DNA of 12,298 bases from the NCBI GenBank assembly GCA_016297415.1, contig JAEDGQ010000057.1, forward strand, positions 1 to 12,298, in the 5' to 3' direction. How positions within the stretch are numbered: the stretch's first letter is position 1; each line of letters starts with the position of its first letter. The notes below the pieces were generated by a model. That model made no database searches. It saw nothing but the letters and a program-made list of their open reading frames with translations, and was not told the origin of the DNA. This DNA is from Treponema sp. Its GTDB lineage: Bacteria; Spirochaetota; Spirochaetia; Treponematales; Treponemataceae. Positions 6,020 to 12,283 of this stretch are shown here, one piece after another. The translations under genes and the position numbers were made by a program.

Positions 6020-6838
6020 ATGAGAAAAATTACAATAATCACAGGTGCCAGTTCTGGTATTGGAGCTGAGTTTGCCAGACAGCTGTCTAAAAAATATAAC
6101 GATGAAAAAATCAATGACAGGGAAATCTGGCTTATAGCAAGAAGCGAAGAAAACCTTAACAAAATAAAAGAAGAACTTGAAACTCTGGATACTAATAAAG
6201 TTTTTTCTGTAAAAACCTGCCCTCTTGATTTATCGGGAGAAGAAGGATGCAGAAAATACCATGACCTTCTGCTTAGAGAAAAAGCAGCCGGTGACCTGAA
6301 CATTGAAATGCTTATTAACAATGCAGGTTTTGGAACTTACGGTCCCTTTGAACAAACTCCTGTTGAAAAAGAAACTGCCATGGTGGAATTAAACTGCACT
6401 TCCCTTACTGGAGTAACAGGCTGGTCTATTGAACACCTTACTGCAGGAAGTACAATCATAAATACAGCTTCTCTGGCTGCTTTTATGCCTCTTGGAAACT
6501 TTGCCGTTTACGGAGCAACAAAAGCTTATGTACTTTCATTTTCGGTGGCACTTGCAGCAGAATTAAAGCCAAAAGGCATTAAAGTCTGTGCCTTATGCCC
6601 AGGCAGCGTCAGTACAAATTTTGCAAACATTGCTTCCAACGGGGCAAGAAAAGAAGTGCTTCATGGAAAAGATCCTGTAAAGGTTGTAAAACACTGCTTA
6701 AAAAAAGCTGCAGGGGGAAAAACAATTATCCTATGGTCACCGAAATGGAAACTTACAGCCTTTATGAGCCGCTTTGTAAGTCGGTATCTGGTTGCCTGGG
6801 GAACATTTAAATTTAACAAAAGACCTTATAATCACTAA
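6020..6838 (+). CDS. Short-chain dehydrogenase/reductase (classical SDR family)
   Basis: A 272-aa cytoplasmic NAD(P)-dependent oxidoreductase. The Rossmann dinucleotide site is TGASSGIG (residues 8-15); an Arg at residue 41 after the second strand (WLIARSEENL) suggests NADP preference. NNAG is at 100-103. The catalytic triad is Ser151, Tyr164 and Lys168 (YGATK), and the PGSVST motif at 194-199 follows. The last 40 residues are basic and aromatic (WKLTAFMSRFVSRYLVAW) and may touch the membrane. Overall layout is like the DltE/YqjQ-type SDRs of unknown substrate, and the substrate cannot be assigned. It is a single gene, divergent from the GH3 gene with 57 bp between them, and its stop codon touches a GC-rich repeat. 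The start is the first in-frame ATG; the nearby upstream ATGs are out of frame or stop at once. Confidence 0.9.
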   Translation: MRKITIITGASSGIGAEFARQLSKKYNDEKINDREIWLIARSEENLNKIKEELETLDTNKVFSVKTCPLDLSGEEGCRKYHDLLLREKAAGDLNIEMLINNAGFGTYGPFEQTPVEKETAMVELNCTSLTGVTGWSIEHLTAGSTIINTASLAAFMPLGNFAVYGATKAYVLSFSVALAAELKPKGIKVCALCPGSVSTNFANIASNGARKEVLHGKDPVKVVKHCLKKAAGGKTIILWSPKWKLTAFMSRFVSRYLVAWGTFKFNKRPYNH

Positions 6839-6970
6839 AAAGCGTCAGGAACACGGAGCCCGCGTCAGCGTCGACCGCAGCGTCTCGGGTTGAGCCTGTC
6901 GAAACCAGCGAGGACGATGAGCGTTAGCGAAGGCGTAGTACTCCGGCCCCCATAGGGGGAGACGCCCTTT
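6837..6970. repeat. GC-rich intergenic repeat element with WFRQAQP-type core
   Basis: This non-coding stretch is strikingly GC-rich (84 of 130 bases in 6841-6970 by my count) against AT-rich surroundings. It begins at the SDR stop codon. It has GCGTC four times (6842, 6862, 6868, 6880) and GACGC once at the far end (6961-6965). The ends look like an imperfect terminal inverted repeat (AAAAAGCGTC against GACGCCCTTT). A nested hairpin pairs GGCGT 6932-6936 with ACGCC 6962-6966 and CCCCC 6947-6951 with GGGGG 6955-6959. The core at 6888-6906 matches the element at 8634-8652 in inverse orientation at 18 of 19 positions. Read on the minus strand, the core encodes WFRQAQPET, a peptide often seen in spurious ORFs made from dispersed bacterial repeats. 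Confidence 0.7.
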
Positions 6971-6997
6971 GACCAAAACCTTTCTTATTAATAAAAT
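6969..6997 (+). promoter_or_regulatory. Promoter of pncB
   Basis: TTGACC (6969-6974) is followed after exactly 17 bp by TAAAAT (6992-6997); each hexamer is 5 of 6 to consensus. Transcription would start near 7004, leaving a leader of about 90 nt. The -35 box lies at the very edge of the GC-rich repeat, so the repeat may have contributed or replaced upstream promoter sequence. Confidence 0.6.
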
Positions 6998-7018
6998 ATA
7001 AAAACTTGAAAGCCGGTT

Positions 7019-7042
7019 TTTATCACTTATGAAGATGATAAA
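7019..7042 (+). promoter_or_regulatory. Small inverted repeat in the pncB leader
   Basis: TTTATCA (7019-7025) and TGATAAA (7036-7042) form a perfect 7-bp inverted repeat around a 10-nt spacer, inside the predicted pncB leader. It could be an operator or a weak hairpin. It does not resemble the NrtR or NiaR sites that I know for NAD-salvage genes, and an AT-rich repeat this short can arise by chance. Confidence 0.25.
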
Positions 7043-7094
7043 CGCTGAAGAAAACTTTCGATAAAACACAATTACTTTTTATTTGGAGATTCAA

Positions 7095-8558
7095 ATGAAA
7101 GAAAAAATCGAAAACAGCACTATTAACAGTGCTCTCTTTACCGACTTTTACGAACTGACAATGGCTCAGGGATACTGGAAAAACGACATGAATCAGGATG
7201 TAGTTTTTGACATGTTCTTCCGCAGACAGCCATTTAACGGTGGCTTTTCTATTTTTGCAGGTCTTGATACCCTTCTTGATGCAATTACTGATTTTACATT
7301 TAGTGAAAGCGACATTGAATATCTAAAATCTCAGAAGATTTTTGAACAGGAATTTCTTGACTATCTTAAAGATTTCCGTTTTTCCGGAGATATGTGGGCA
7401 TTTAAGGAAGGATCTGTAATTTTTCCTCAGGAACCTGTTATCCGTATTCATGCTAATCTTATTGAAGCCCAGATTGTTGAAGGTTTAATCTTAAATCACA
7501 TTAACTTCCAGAGCCTTATTGCTACAAAAACTGCCAGAGTATGGCTTGCAAGCAAAAAAGGTGCAATTATGGAATTTGGTCTTCGCCGTGCCCAGGGAAA
7601 TGACGGTGCAATGAGTGCAACAAGAGCCGCTTTTATTGGCGGTGCTGCAGGAACTTCAAATACACTTGCTGGAAAGCTTTATGATATTCCTGTTATGGGA
7701 ACTATGGCTCATTCATGGATTATGGCATTTCCTACTGAACTTGAAGCTTTTGAAGCTTACGCAAAACTCTACCCTACTAACGCAGTATTTCTTATTGATA
7801 CTTATGATACTCTCCGTTCAGGAATTAAAAATGCCATTAAGGTTGGTGCTAAACTCGTTGAACAGGGATTAAACTTTGGTGTTCGCCTGGACTCTGGTGA
7901 TATTTCATATCTTACAACTGAAGTTCGTAAAGAACTGGACAAAGCGGGATTCACACAGGCCAAAATCTGTGTTTCAAATGAACTTACTGAAGAAATCATT
8001 GAAACACTCGTTCAGCAGAATACACCTATCAACAGCTGGGGTGTTGGAACTCACATGGTAACTGGCGGAAACGAAGCCAGCTTTACTGGAGTTTACAAAC
8101 TTGCAGCACGATTTGATAAATATTCAGGTAAAAATGAACCTGCAATGAAGTTTTCTGACAATCCGGAAAAGAACACAAACCCTGGCATTAAAAATGTTTA
8201 CCGTCTTTATGATGAAAACGGAAATGCCAAGGCTGATATTATCGCTCTTGAAGATGAAGTTATCGAAACAAATAAAGATTACAGATACTATCATCCAATG
8301 GTTGATTACAGACAGTTTACTTTTAACGCTTCAAAAGTTGAACCTATGCTTTCAAAGGTTGTAGAAAACGGCAACAGAGTTTCACCAAAACTTCCTGCCG
8401 GTACAGTTCTTCGTAATGCTCACTCTCTTATGCAGAAGCAGCTTGAAAGCCTTGATGCTTCTTACAAACGTATTCTTAACCCTCATATTTATAAAGTTAG
8501 TCTTACTGAAGCTATGAAAAATCTTAAAATGGATTTTATCCAGAAAAGAATTAAATAG
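7095..8558 (+). CDS. pncB: Nicotinate phosphoribosyltransferase
   Basis: Converts nicotinate and PRPP, with ATP hydrolysis, to nicotinate mononucleotide in the NAD salvage (Preiss-Handler) pathway, in the cytoplasm. The 487-aa product matches the long bacterial form. Visible marks include FTDFYELTMAQGYW (residues 15-28), FDMFFRRQPFNGGFSIFAGL (38-57), EFGLRRAQG (160-168), MGTMAHSW (201-208) with the presumed autophosphorylated His206, LIDTYDTLRSG (233-243) and FGVRLDSGD (261-269) of the PRPP/nicotinate site. The start is ATG at 7095, with GGAG at 7085-7088 six nt before it; a TTG at 7083 in the same frame is rejected because it overlaps that ribosome binding site. It is a single gene with its own promoter, ending 5 nt before a hairpin element that it shares with a convergent gene. 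Confidence 0.95.
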   Translation: MKEKIENSTINSALFTDFYELTMAQGYWKNDMNQDVVFDMFFRRQPFNGGFSIFAGLDTLLDAITDFTFSESDIEYLKSQKIFEQEFLDYLKDFRFSGDMWAFKEGSVIFPQEPVIRIHANLIEAQIVEGLILNHINFQSLIATKTARVWLASKKGAIMEFGLRRAQGNDGAMSATRAAFIGGAAGTSNTLAGKLYDIPVMGTMAHSWIMAFPTELEAFEAYAKLYPTNAVFLIDTYDTLRSGIKNAIKVGAKLVEQGLNFGVRLDSGDISYLTTEVRKELDKAGFTQAKICVSNELTEEIIETLVQQNTPINSWGVGTHMVTGGNEASFTGVYKLAARFDKYSGKNEPAMKFSDNPEKNTNPGIKNVYRLYDENGNAKADIIALEDEVIETNKDYRYYHPMVDYRQFTFNASKVEPMLSKVVENGNRVSPKLPAGTVLRNAHSLMQKQLESLDASYKRILNPHIYKVSLTEAMKNLKMDFIQKRIK

Positions 8559-8563
8559 CTGAT

Positions 8564-8686
8564 AAAAGGGGCTGTCCAATAAGTAATAACTGTAGCGGTC
8601 ATTGAGCCCTTCGACTGGTGCACTAAATATGGTGGTTTCGACAAGCTCAACCACCGCCAAGTTGAACTTTTTGGACATCCCCTTTT
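8564..8686. repeat. Long imperfect-palindrome intergenic element with VVELVETT-type core
   Basis: AAAAGGGGCTGTCCAA (8564-8579) pairs with TTGGACATCCCCTTTT (8671-8686) at 15 of 16 positions, and AAGT 8581-8584 with ACTT 8666-8669 extends the stem. Further in, GCGGT 8595-8599 can pair with ACCGC 8653-8657, TTGAGC 8602-8607 with GCTCAA 8645-8650, and TCGA 8611-8614 with TCGA 8638-8641. GGTGGTT 8631-8637 and AACCACC 8649-8655 can alternatively form a 7-bp hairpin. The core 8634-8652 is the inverse of 6888-6906 (18 of 19). Translated on the minus strand it gives VVELVETT, a peptide familiar from spurious ORFs in many genomes. The element fills the gap between pncB and the regulator gene and touches the regulator stop codon. 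Confidence 0.72.
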
Positions 8687-8688
8687 TT
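8564..8688. terminator. Probable bidirectional terminator between pncB and the regulator gene
   Basis: The outer stem of the repeat element ends in CCCCTTTTTT on the plus strand and CCCCTTTT on the minus strand, so its closing stem could end transcripts arriving from both convergent genes. The long interior (about 80 nt) makes it unlike a compact intrinsic terminator, so its efficiency is uncertain. Confidence 0.45.
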
Positions 8689-9409
8689 AGTATATTACCA
8701 GTTCGTATGCACCAGGTGCCGTCCGTACAATTTCTGCTTCTATTAAAAGGTCGTTTTCCAGATATTTTCTTAATCTTGAAATGTAGGAATACACACTGCT
8801 TTTTCTTTTGAGAAAGAAATCATGCTTATTAAAAATAACTCTTGATAGTTCCTGCATTGTAAATTCATTTTTTCTGTTTTCATACATATATTTAAAAAGC
8901 TTAAAAATAACCGGGCTGACCTGGTTTCGTCTTCGGAAAGCAGCAAGGTCTATTTCTCTTTTTTCCGTTGGCTTTTTGTATTGTTCGAATCCTACAGGAA
9001 CAGGTGGCTGAAGAAGTGCAATATATTTTCTGATTGAAGGATCTGTAATTATATCATTAATTTTTTCAAGTTCTGCCTTCATATACTGGGGAAAAGGCTC
9101 ATAATAATAAGCTGAATTCTGCCCCATCCAATGTTCAACCCGGGTTTCATCTTTTGGAATGGGATCATTATAAAAAATCAGTGGAATAGTGTTTCCTGTC
9201 TGACGAATTACTTCAAAAAGGTTCATTCCACAAACACCAATAAGCTGAAAATCGCAGAGAATAAGGTCCAGTTTTTTGTCCTGACGCTTAATGTCCTTCT
9301 CAAACTCAATCCAGTCATTCTGAATATAACAGCGATGAGTTTCATCGCTGATTCGAGACATAATCAGACGACACACTTCCGGTTGTGATGTAATAAAACA
9401 AAACTCCAT
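8687..9409 (-). CDS. Response-regulator-like protein: degenerate receiver plus winged-helix DNA-binding domain
   Basis: A 240-aa predicted cytoplasmic regulator. Residues 1-115 look like a receiver domain: after LDLILCDFQLIGVCGMNLFEVIRQ, Asp53 sits at the phosphoacceptor position, but the acidic pair normally after the first strand is absent (FCFITSQPEV) and the conserved Lys before the last Pro is replaced (YYYEPFP). Residues about 160-240 resemble the OmpR-type winged helix (FTMQELSRVIF; VYSYISRLRKYLE; an R-x-x-x-G-x-Y-x-L ending). No histidine kinase lies nearby. The start is ATG 9409, with GGGAG 7 nt upstream. A longer in-frame start at 9526 would add 39 hydrophobic residues without a ribosome binding site and is rejected. 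The target genes are unknown. Phosphorylation-independent control is inferred. Confidence 0.72.
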   Translation of the reverse strand: MEFCFITSQPEVCRLIMSRISDETHRCYIQNDWIEFEKDIKRQDKKLDLILCDFQLIGVCGMNLFEVIRQTGNTIPLIFYNDPIPKDETRVEHWMGQNSAYYYEPFPQYMKAELEKINDIITDPSIRKYIALLQPPVPVGFEQYKKPTEKREIDLAAFRRRNQVSPVIFKLFKYMYENRKNEFTMQELSRVIFNKHDFFLKRKSSVYSYISRLRKYLENDLLIEAEIVRTAPGAYELVIY

Positions 9410-9416
9410 AAAACAT

Positions 9417-9421
9417 CTCCC
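9417..9421 (-). promoter_or_regulatory. Ribosome binding site that fixes the regulator start
   Basis: The minus strand reads AAAAGGGAG, 7 nt before ATG 9409-9407. Another ATG at 9416-9414 is out of frame. This site supports the 240-aa protein over the 279-aa alternative. Confidence 0.65.
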
Positions 9422-9449
9422 TTTTAATTGTTTTATTGCCAAACCAATT

Positions 9450-9478
9450 ATTAAATCGGAAATATAACAAATTGTAAG
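9450..9478 (-). promoter_or_regulatory. Candidate promoter of the regulator gene
   Basis: On the minus strand, CTTACA (9478-9473, 4 of 6) lies 17 bp before TTTAAT (9455-9450, 5 of 6). Start of transcription would be near 9443, with a leader of about 34 nt. It lies wholly inside the interval bracketed by the 14-bp inverted repeat. Confidence 0.4.
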
Positions 9479-9552
9479 AACTTTAAATTGCCCTGTTTTT
9501 AATAAAAAAAACTGAGGTAGAATCATTTTATGGAGTTTTTGGAGAAAAAACT

Positions 9553-9606
9553 AAAAAAAACGCAGTTAACCAAAGTTTCCCCTGAATAACTGCGTAATTT
9601 TTTTTT
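9553..9606. terminator. Bidirectional intrinsic terminator ending the feoB operon
   Basis: ACGCAGTTA (9560-9568) pairs perfectly with TAACTGCGT (9587-9595) around an 18-nt loop. It is preceded by eight A residues (9553-9560) and followed by AA and nine T residues (9598-9606). Read on the minus strand it is a hairpin followed by a U-run, placed 23 nt after the stop of the FeoB-associated gene. The nearest converging plus-strand genes end well upstream, so the main use is for feoB transcripts. Confidence 0.8.
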
Positions 9607-9628
9607 ACCAGGTTATATTAGTTTCTTT

Positions 9629-9784
9629 TTATTCTGAATTTTTTCTCTGAGAACAGCCACAGCAGCCGGAACAACTGCAGCCGCAACCTCCGTTTTTTGA
9701 AACAGCTTTATGTTTTTTATACATTGATCTTAAAATCAATACAAGAAACAAAATTAAAATTGAACTTACCACAAATGTTCCCAT
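9629..9784 (-). CDS. FeoB-associated Cys-rich membrane protein
   Basis: A 51-aa protein, translated by hand. Residues about 4-19 form one membrane helix (FVVSSILILFLVLILR). It is followed by a basic stretch (MYKKHKAVSK) and a cluster of six Cys within residues 34-44 (CGCSCSGCCGC). By the positive-inside rule the Cys tail should face the cytoplasm. Small proteins of this layout next to feoB are known as the FeoB-associated Cys-rich family; they may bind iron or help the transporter, but the role is not proven. GGAGG (9791-9795 on the opposite strand) lies 6 nt before the ATG. It sits 67 bp after feoB on the same strand and just before the operon terminator. Confidence 0.88.
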   Translation of the reverse strand: MGTFVVSSILILFLVLILRSMYKKHKAVSKNGGCGCSCSGCCGCSQRKNSE

Positions 9785-9851
9785 AATAGTCCTCCAGTAA
9801 TTAATTTCATTTTCTATTCAGTTTTAGAAAACACTTATTTTTATTTTCCAG

Positions 9852-12227
9852 TTATTTTCTATATTTATCCTTTCTGAAAACCATATAAATAAGCCCCGGT
9901 AAAGCACAAACTCCAAGGACTGCTTCAATAATTGATGCAGCACCTGAAACATTTCCTGTAAACAGATTTCCTAACTGATTTACGATAAAGGCAATAACAT
10001 AGGCAAATCCACATTCATAACTAATAGCAAACCAGAACCACCTTTTGTTATTCATTTCTCTTTTGATAGCTCCCATTGCAGCAAAACATGGAGCACATAA
10101 AAGGTTAAAAATCAGAAAAGACATACCTGTTATTCCGTTAAATACTTGTGCCAGATTTGAATAAGCTTCTGGACCTCCGTACAGAATTCCCATTGTTCCT
10201 ACAATATTTTCTTTTGCTATAAGACCTGTAATTGCTGCAACCGTAGCCTGCCAGTTTCCCCAGCCTAAAGGCTGAAAAATCCAGCAGATTCCCCGTCCAA
10301 GATAAGCAAGGATTGAACAGTCCATCTGATTATCTTCAAGCATTCCGAAAGAACCATCTGCCCAGCCGAAGAAAGAAAGGAACCAGATAACGACTGTTGA
10401 AAGGAGAATTATTGAACCTGCTTTTTTAATGAAAGACCAGCCTCTTTCCCAGGTTGAACGGAGCAGATTCTCAAGAGATGGCAAATGATATGCCGGCAGT
10501 TCCATTACAAATGGCGAGACATCCCCTGCAAACATTTTTGTTTTTTTAAGAAGAATTCCCGAACAGAGAACTGCTGTAATTCCCATAAAGTAAGCTCCTG
10601 TGGCTACCCAGGGTGAACCTCCGAATATTGCACCTGCAATCATGGCAATAAATGGAGTTTTTGCACCGCATGGAATAAAGGTTGTTGTCATAATTGTCAT
10701 ACGGCGGTCCCGTTCATTTTCAATTGTACGGCTGGCCATAATTCCTGGTATTCCACAACCGGTTCCAACAAGCATTGGAATAAATGATTTCCCGGAAAGA
10801 CCAAATCTTCTGAAAACACGATCCATAATAAATGCGATTCGAGCCATATAGCCGCATGATTCAAGGAAAGCAAGAAGGAAGAAAAGTACCAGCATTTGTG
10901 GCACAAAACCAAGTACTGCCCCAACCCCGGCAACAATACCGTCAATAATAAGCCCTTTGAGCCAGTCTGAGCAGTCTGCTGCATCAAGAACTTTTTCTAC
11001 AATTGAAGGAATACCCGGAACCCACAAACCATAATCTTCACTTTGAGGTCCTTCATGTCCGTATTTTTCTACCATTGTTTTTAAAGCTGATACATCTTCT
11101 TCTGTAATTTCTATTGGTTCTAACGATTCAAGTGTTTCTTCGTCCTGAACTGTATATACGGATTCTCCATTTTCGAAGGCTTCGAGAATTAAAGCACTGT
11201 CACCAAACTCTTCTGCGGCCTTTTCGTAAGCACTGTTTCCGATTCCCAGAAAATGAAATCCATCTCCAAAAAGTCCCTCATTTGCCCAGTCTGTTGCGGC
11301 TGCACCAACTGTAATCATTGAAATGTAATAAACAGCCCACATAACAATTGCAAAAATGGGAAGAGCCAGCCATCTGTTTGTTACGATTCTGTCAATTTTG
11401 TCCGAAACAGTCAGACTTCCAGTTTTGTTTTTCTTTACAATACATGACTGGATAATTGATTCTACATATCTGTATCGTTCTGCTGTAATAATTGATTCAG
11501 AATCATCATCCATTTCTTTTTCACAGTTTTTAATGTCGGCTTCAATGTGAGAAAGAGTTTCAGCCGAAATTTTTATATTCTCATTTTCTTCAAGCTGTTC
11601 CAGCGTTTTTGAATCCCTTTCAAACAGCTTTACTGAATACCAGCGCTGTTTTTCTTCTGCCAGCGAATGAAGGGCTGCCTCTTCAATGTGAGCAAGGGTA
11701 TGTTCAACGGAAGGTGCAAACCAGTGCTGATACTGTAAAGATTTTTTTTCTGCTGCTATAAGGGCTGCTTCCGCTGCTTCAACACAACCTTTATTTTTCA
11801 GCGCCGACATTGGAATTACGGGACATCCAAGAAGTTCTGACATTTTTTCAGTCTGAAGCTTGTCACCATTCTTTTGTACTGCGTCAATCATATTTACGGC
11901 AATTACAACAGGAATTCCCAGTTCCAGAAGCTGGGTTGTAAGATAAAGGTTACGTTCAAGATTTGTTCCGTCAACAATATTTAAAATAACATCAGGACGT
12001 TCATTTAACAGGTATTTTCTGGAAATAACTTCCTCCAGTGTATACGGCGAAAGAGAATAAATTCCAGGAAGATCCATAACTTCTACATCTTTATGACCTT
12101 TTAATTTTCCAGATTTTTTTTCTACAGTAACGCCAGGCCAGTTTCCGACAAACTGATTTGAACCTGTAAGAGTATTAAAAAGTGTTGTTTTTCCTGCATT
12201 AGGATTTCCAGCAAGTGCGATTTTCAT
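9852..12227 (-). CDS. feoB: Ferrous iron transport protein B
   Basis: FeoB is the inner-membrane Fe(II) permease with a cytoplasmic GTPase-like domain. In this 791-aa protein the G domain shows G1 GNPNAGKTT (residues 7-15), G2 GVT near 32-34, G3 DLPG (52-55), G4 NMID (112-115) and G5 SAL near 141-143, then a helical linker. The membrane part starts near residue 287. It has the two Gate-type regions (FVPQMLVLFFLLAFLESCGYMARIAFIMDR, then PMLVGTGCGIPGIMASRT) and FIPCGAKTPF at 518-526, where many FeoBs have CSAR. Between the first two membrane helices lies a long acidic loop (about 312-425), roughly twice what I expect for the E. coli type; this form is familiar from Clostridia. AAGG precedes the ATG. 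No feoA is in the window; it may lie beyond the right edge. No clear Fur box was seen in the 71 bp upstream. Confidence 0.95.
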   Translation of the reverse strand: MKIALAGNPNAGKTTLFNTLTGSNQFVGNWPGVTVEKKSGKLKGHKDVEVMDLPGIYSLSPYTLEEVISRKYLLNERPDVILNIVDGTNLERNLYLTTQLLELGIPVVIAVNMIDAVQKNGDKLQTEKMSELLGCPVIPMSALKNKGCVEAAEAALIAAEKKSLQYQHWFAPSVEHTLAHIEEAALHSLAEEKQRWYSVKLFERDSKTLEQLEENENIKISAETLSHIEADIKNCEKEMDDDSESIITAERYRYVESIIQSCIVKKNKTGSLTVSDKIDRIVTNRWLALPIFAIVMWAVYYISMITVGAAATDWANEGLFGDGFHFLGIGNSAYEKAAEEFGDSALILEAFENGESVYTVQDEETLESLEPIEITEEDVSALKTMVEKYGHEGPQSEDYGLWVPGIPSIVEKVLDAADCSDWLKGLIIDGIVAGVGAVLGFVPQMLVLFFLLAFLESCGYMARIAFIMDRVFRRFGLSGKSFIPMLVGTGCGIPGIMASRTIENERDRRMTIMTTTFIPCGAKTPFIAMIAGAIFGGSPWVATGAYFMGITAVLCSGILLKKTKMFAGDVSPFVMELPAYHLPSLENLLRSTWERGWSFIKKAGSIILLSTVVIWFLSFFGWADGSFGMLEDNQMDCSILAYLGRGICWIFQPLGWGNWQATVAAITGLIAKENIVGTMGILYGGPEAYSNLAQVFNGITGMSFLIFNLLCAPCFAAMGAIKREMNNKRWFWFAISYECGFAYVIAFIVNQLGNLFTGNVSGAASIIEAVLGVCALPGLIYMVFRKDKYRK

Positions 12228-12283
12228 TTTTGTTACCTTCTATGACAAATGTGGAGTTTTAAATTTTTGTTCTTTGGGTGGCT

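Larger units (their letters stand above)
9400..9539. repeat. Perfect 14-bp inverted repeat bracketing the regulator promoter
   Basis: AAAACTCCATAAAA (9400-9413) is the exact reverse complement of TTTTATGGAGTTTT (9526-9539), with 112 bp between the arms. The left arm contains the regulator start codon; the right arm contains the ATG of a 19-codon plus-strand frame. The repeat itself is directly seen; its role (invertible switch, paired operators, or chance in AT-rich DNA) is not known. No recombinase gene is present in the window. Confidence 0.55.

Noticed and set aside
5968..6321. Minus-strand 117-codon frame antisense to the SDR gene
   Set aside because: It lies opposite the conserved TGASSGIG and NNAG coding region and is a mirror artefact of SDR codon use.
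6845..7069. Minus-strand 74-codon frame over the GC-rich repeat
   Set aside because: It contains RWFRQAQPET, a mark of spurious frames through dispersed repeats, and has no ribosome binding site.
8382..8678. Minus-strand 98-codon frame containing VVELVETT
   Set aside because: It runs across the hairpin repeat and antisense to the conserved end of pncB; a classic false ORF.
8602..8811. Plus-strand 69-codon frame through the hairpin repeat
   Set aside because: Begins inside the repeat and runs antisense to the regulator C-terminus, with no ribosome binding site.
9410..9526. N-terminal extension of the regulator to 279 aa with a hydrophobic segment
   Set aside because: The segment overlaps the predicted promoter and the GGGAG ribosome binding site for ATG 9409; no ribosome binding site precedes 9526.
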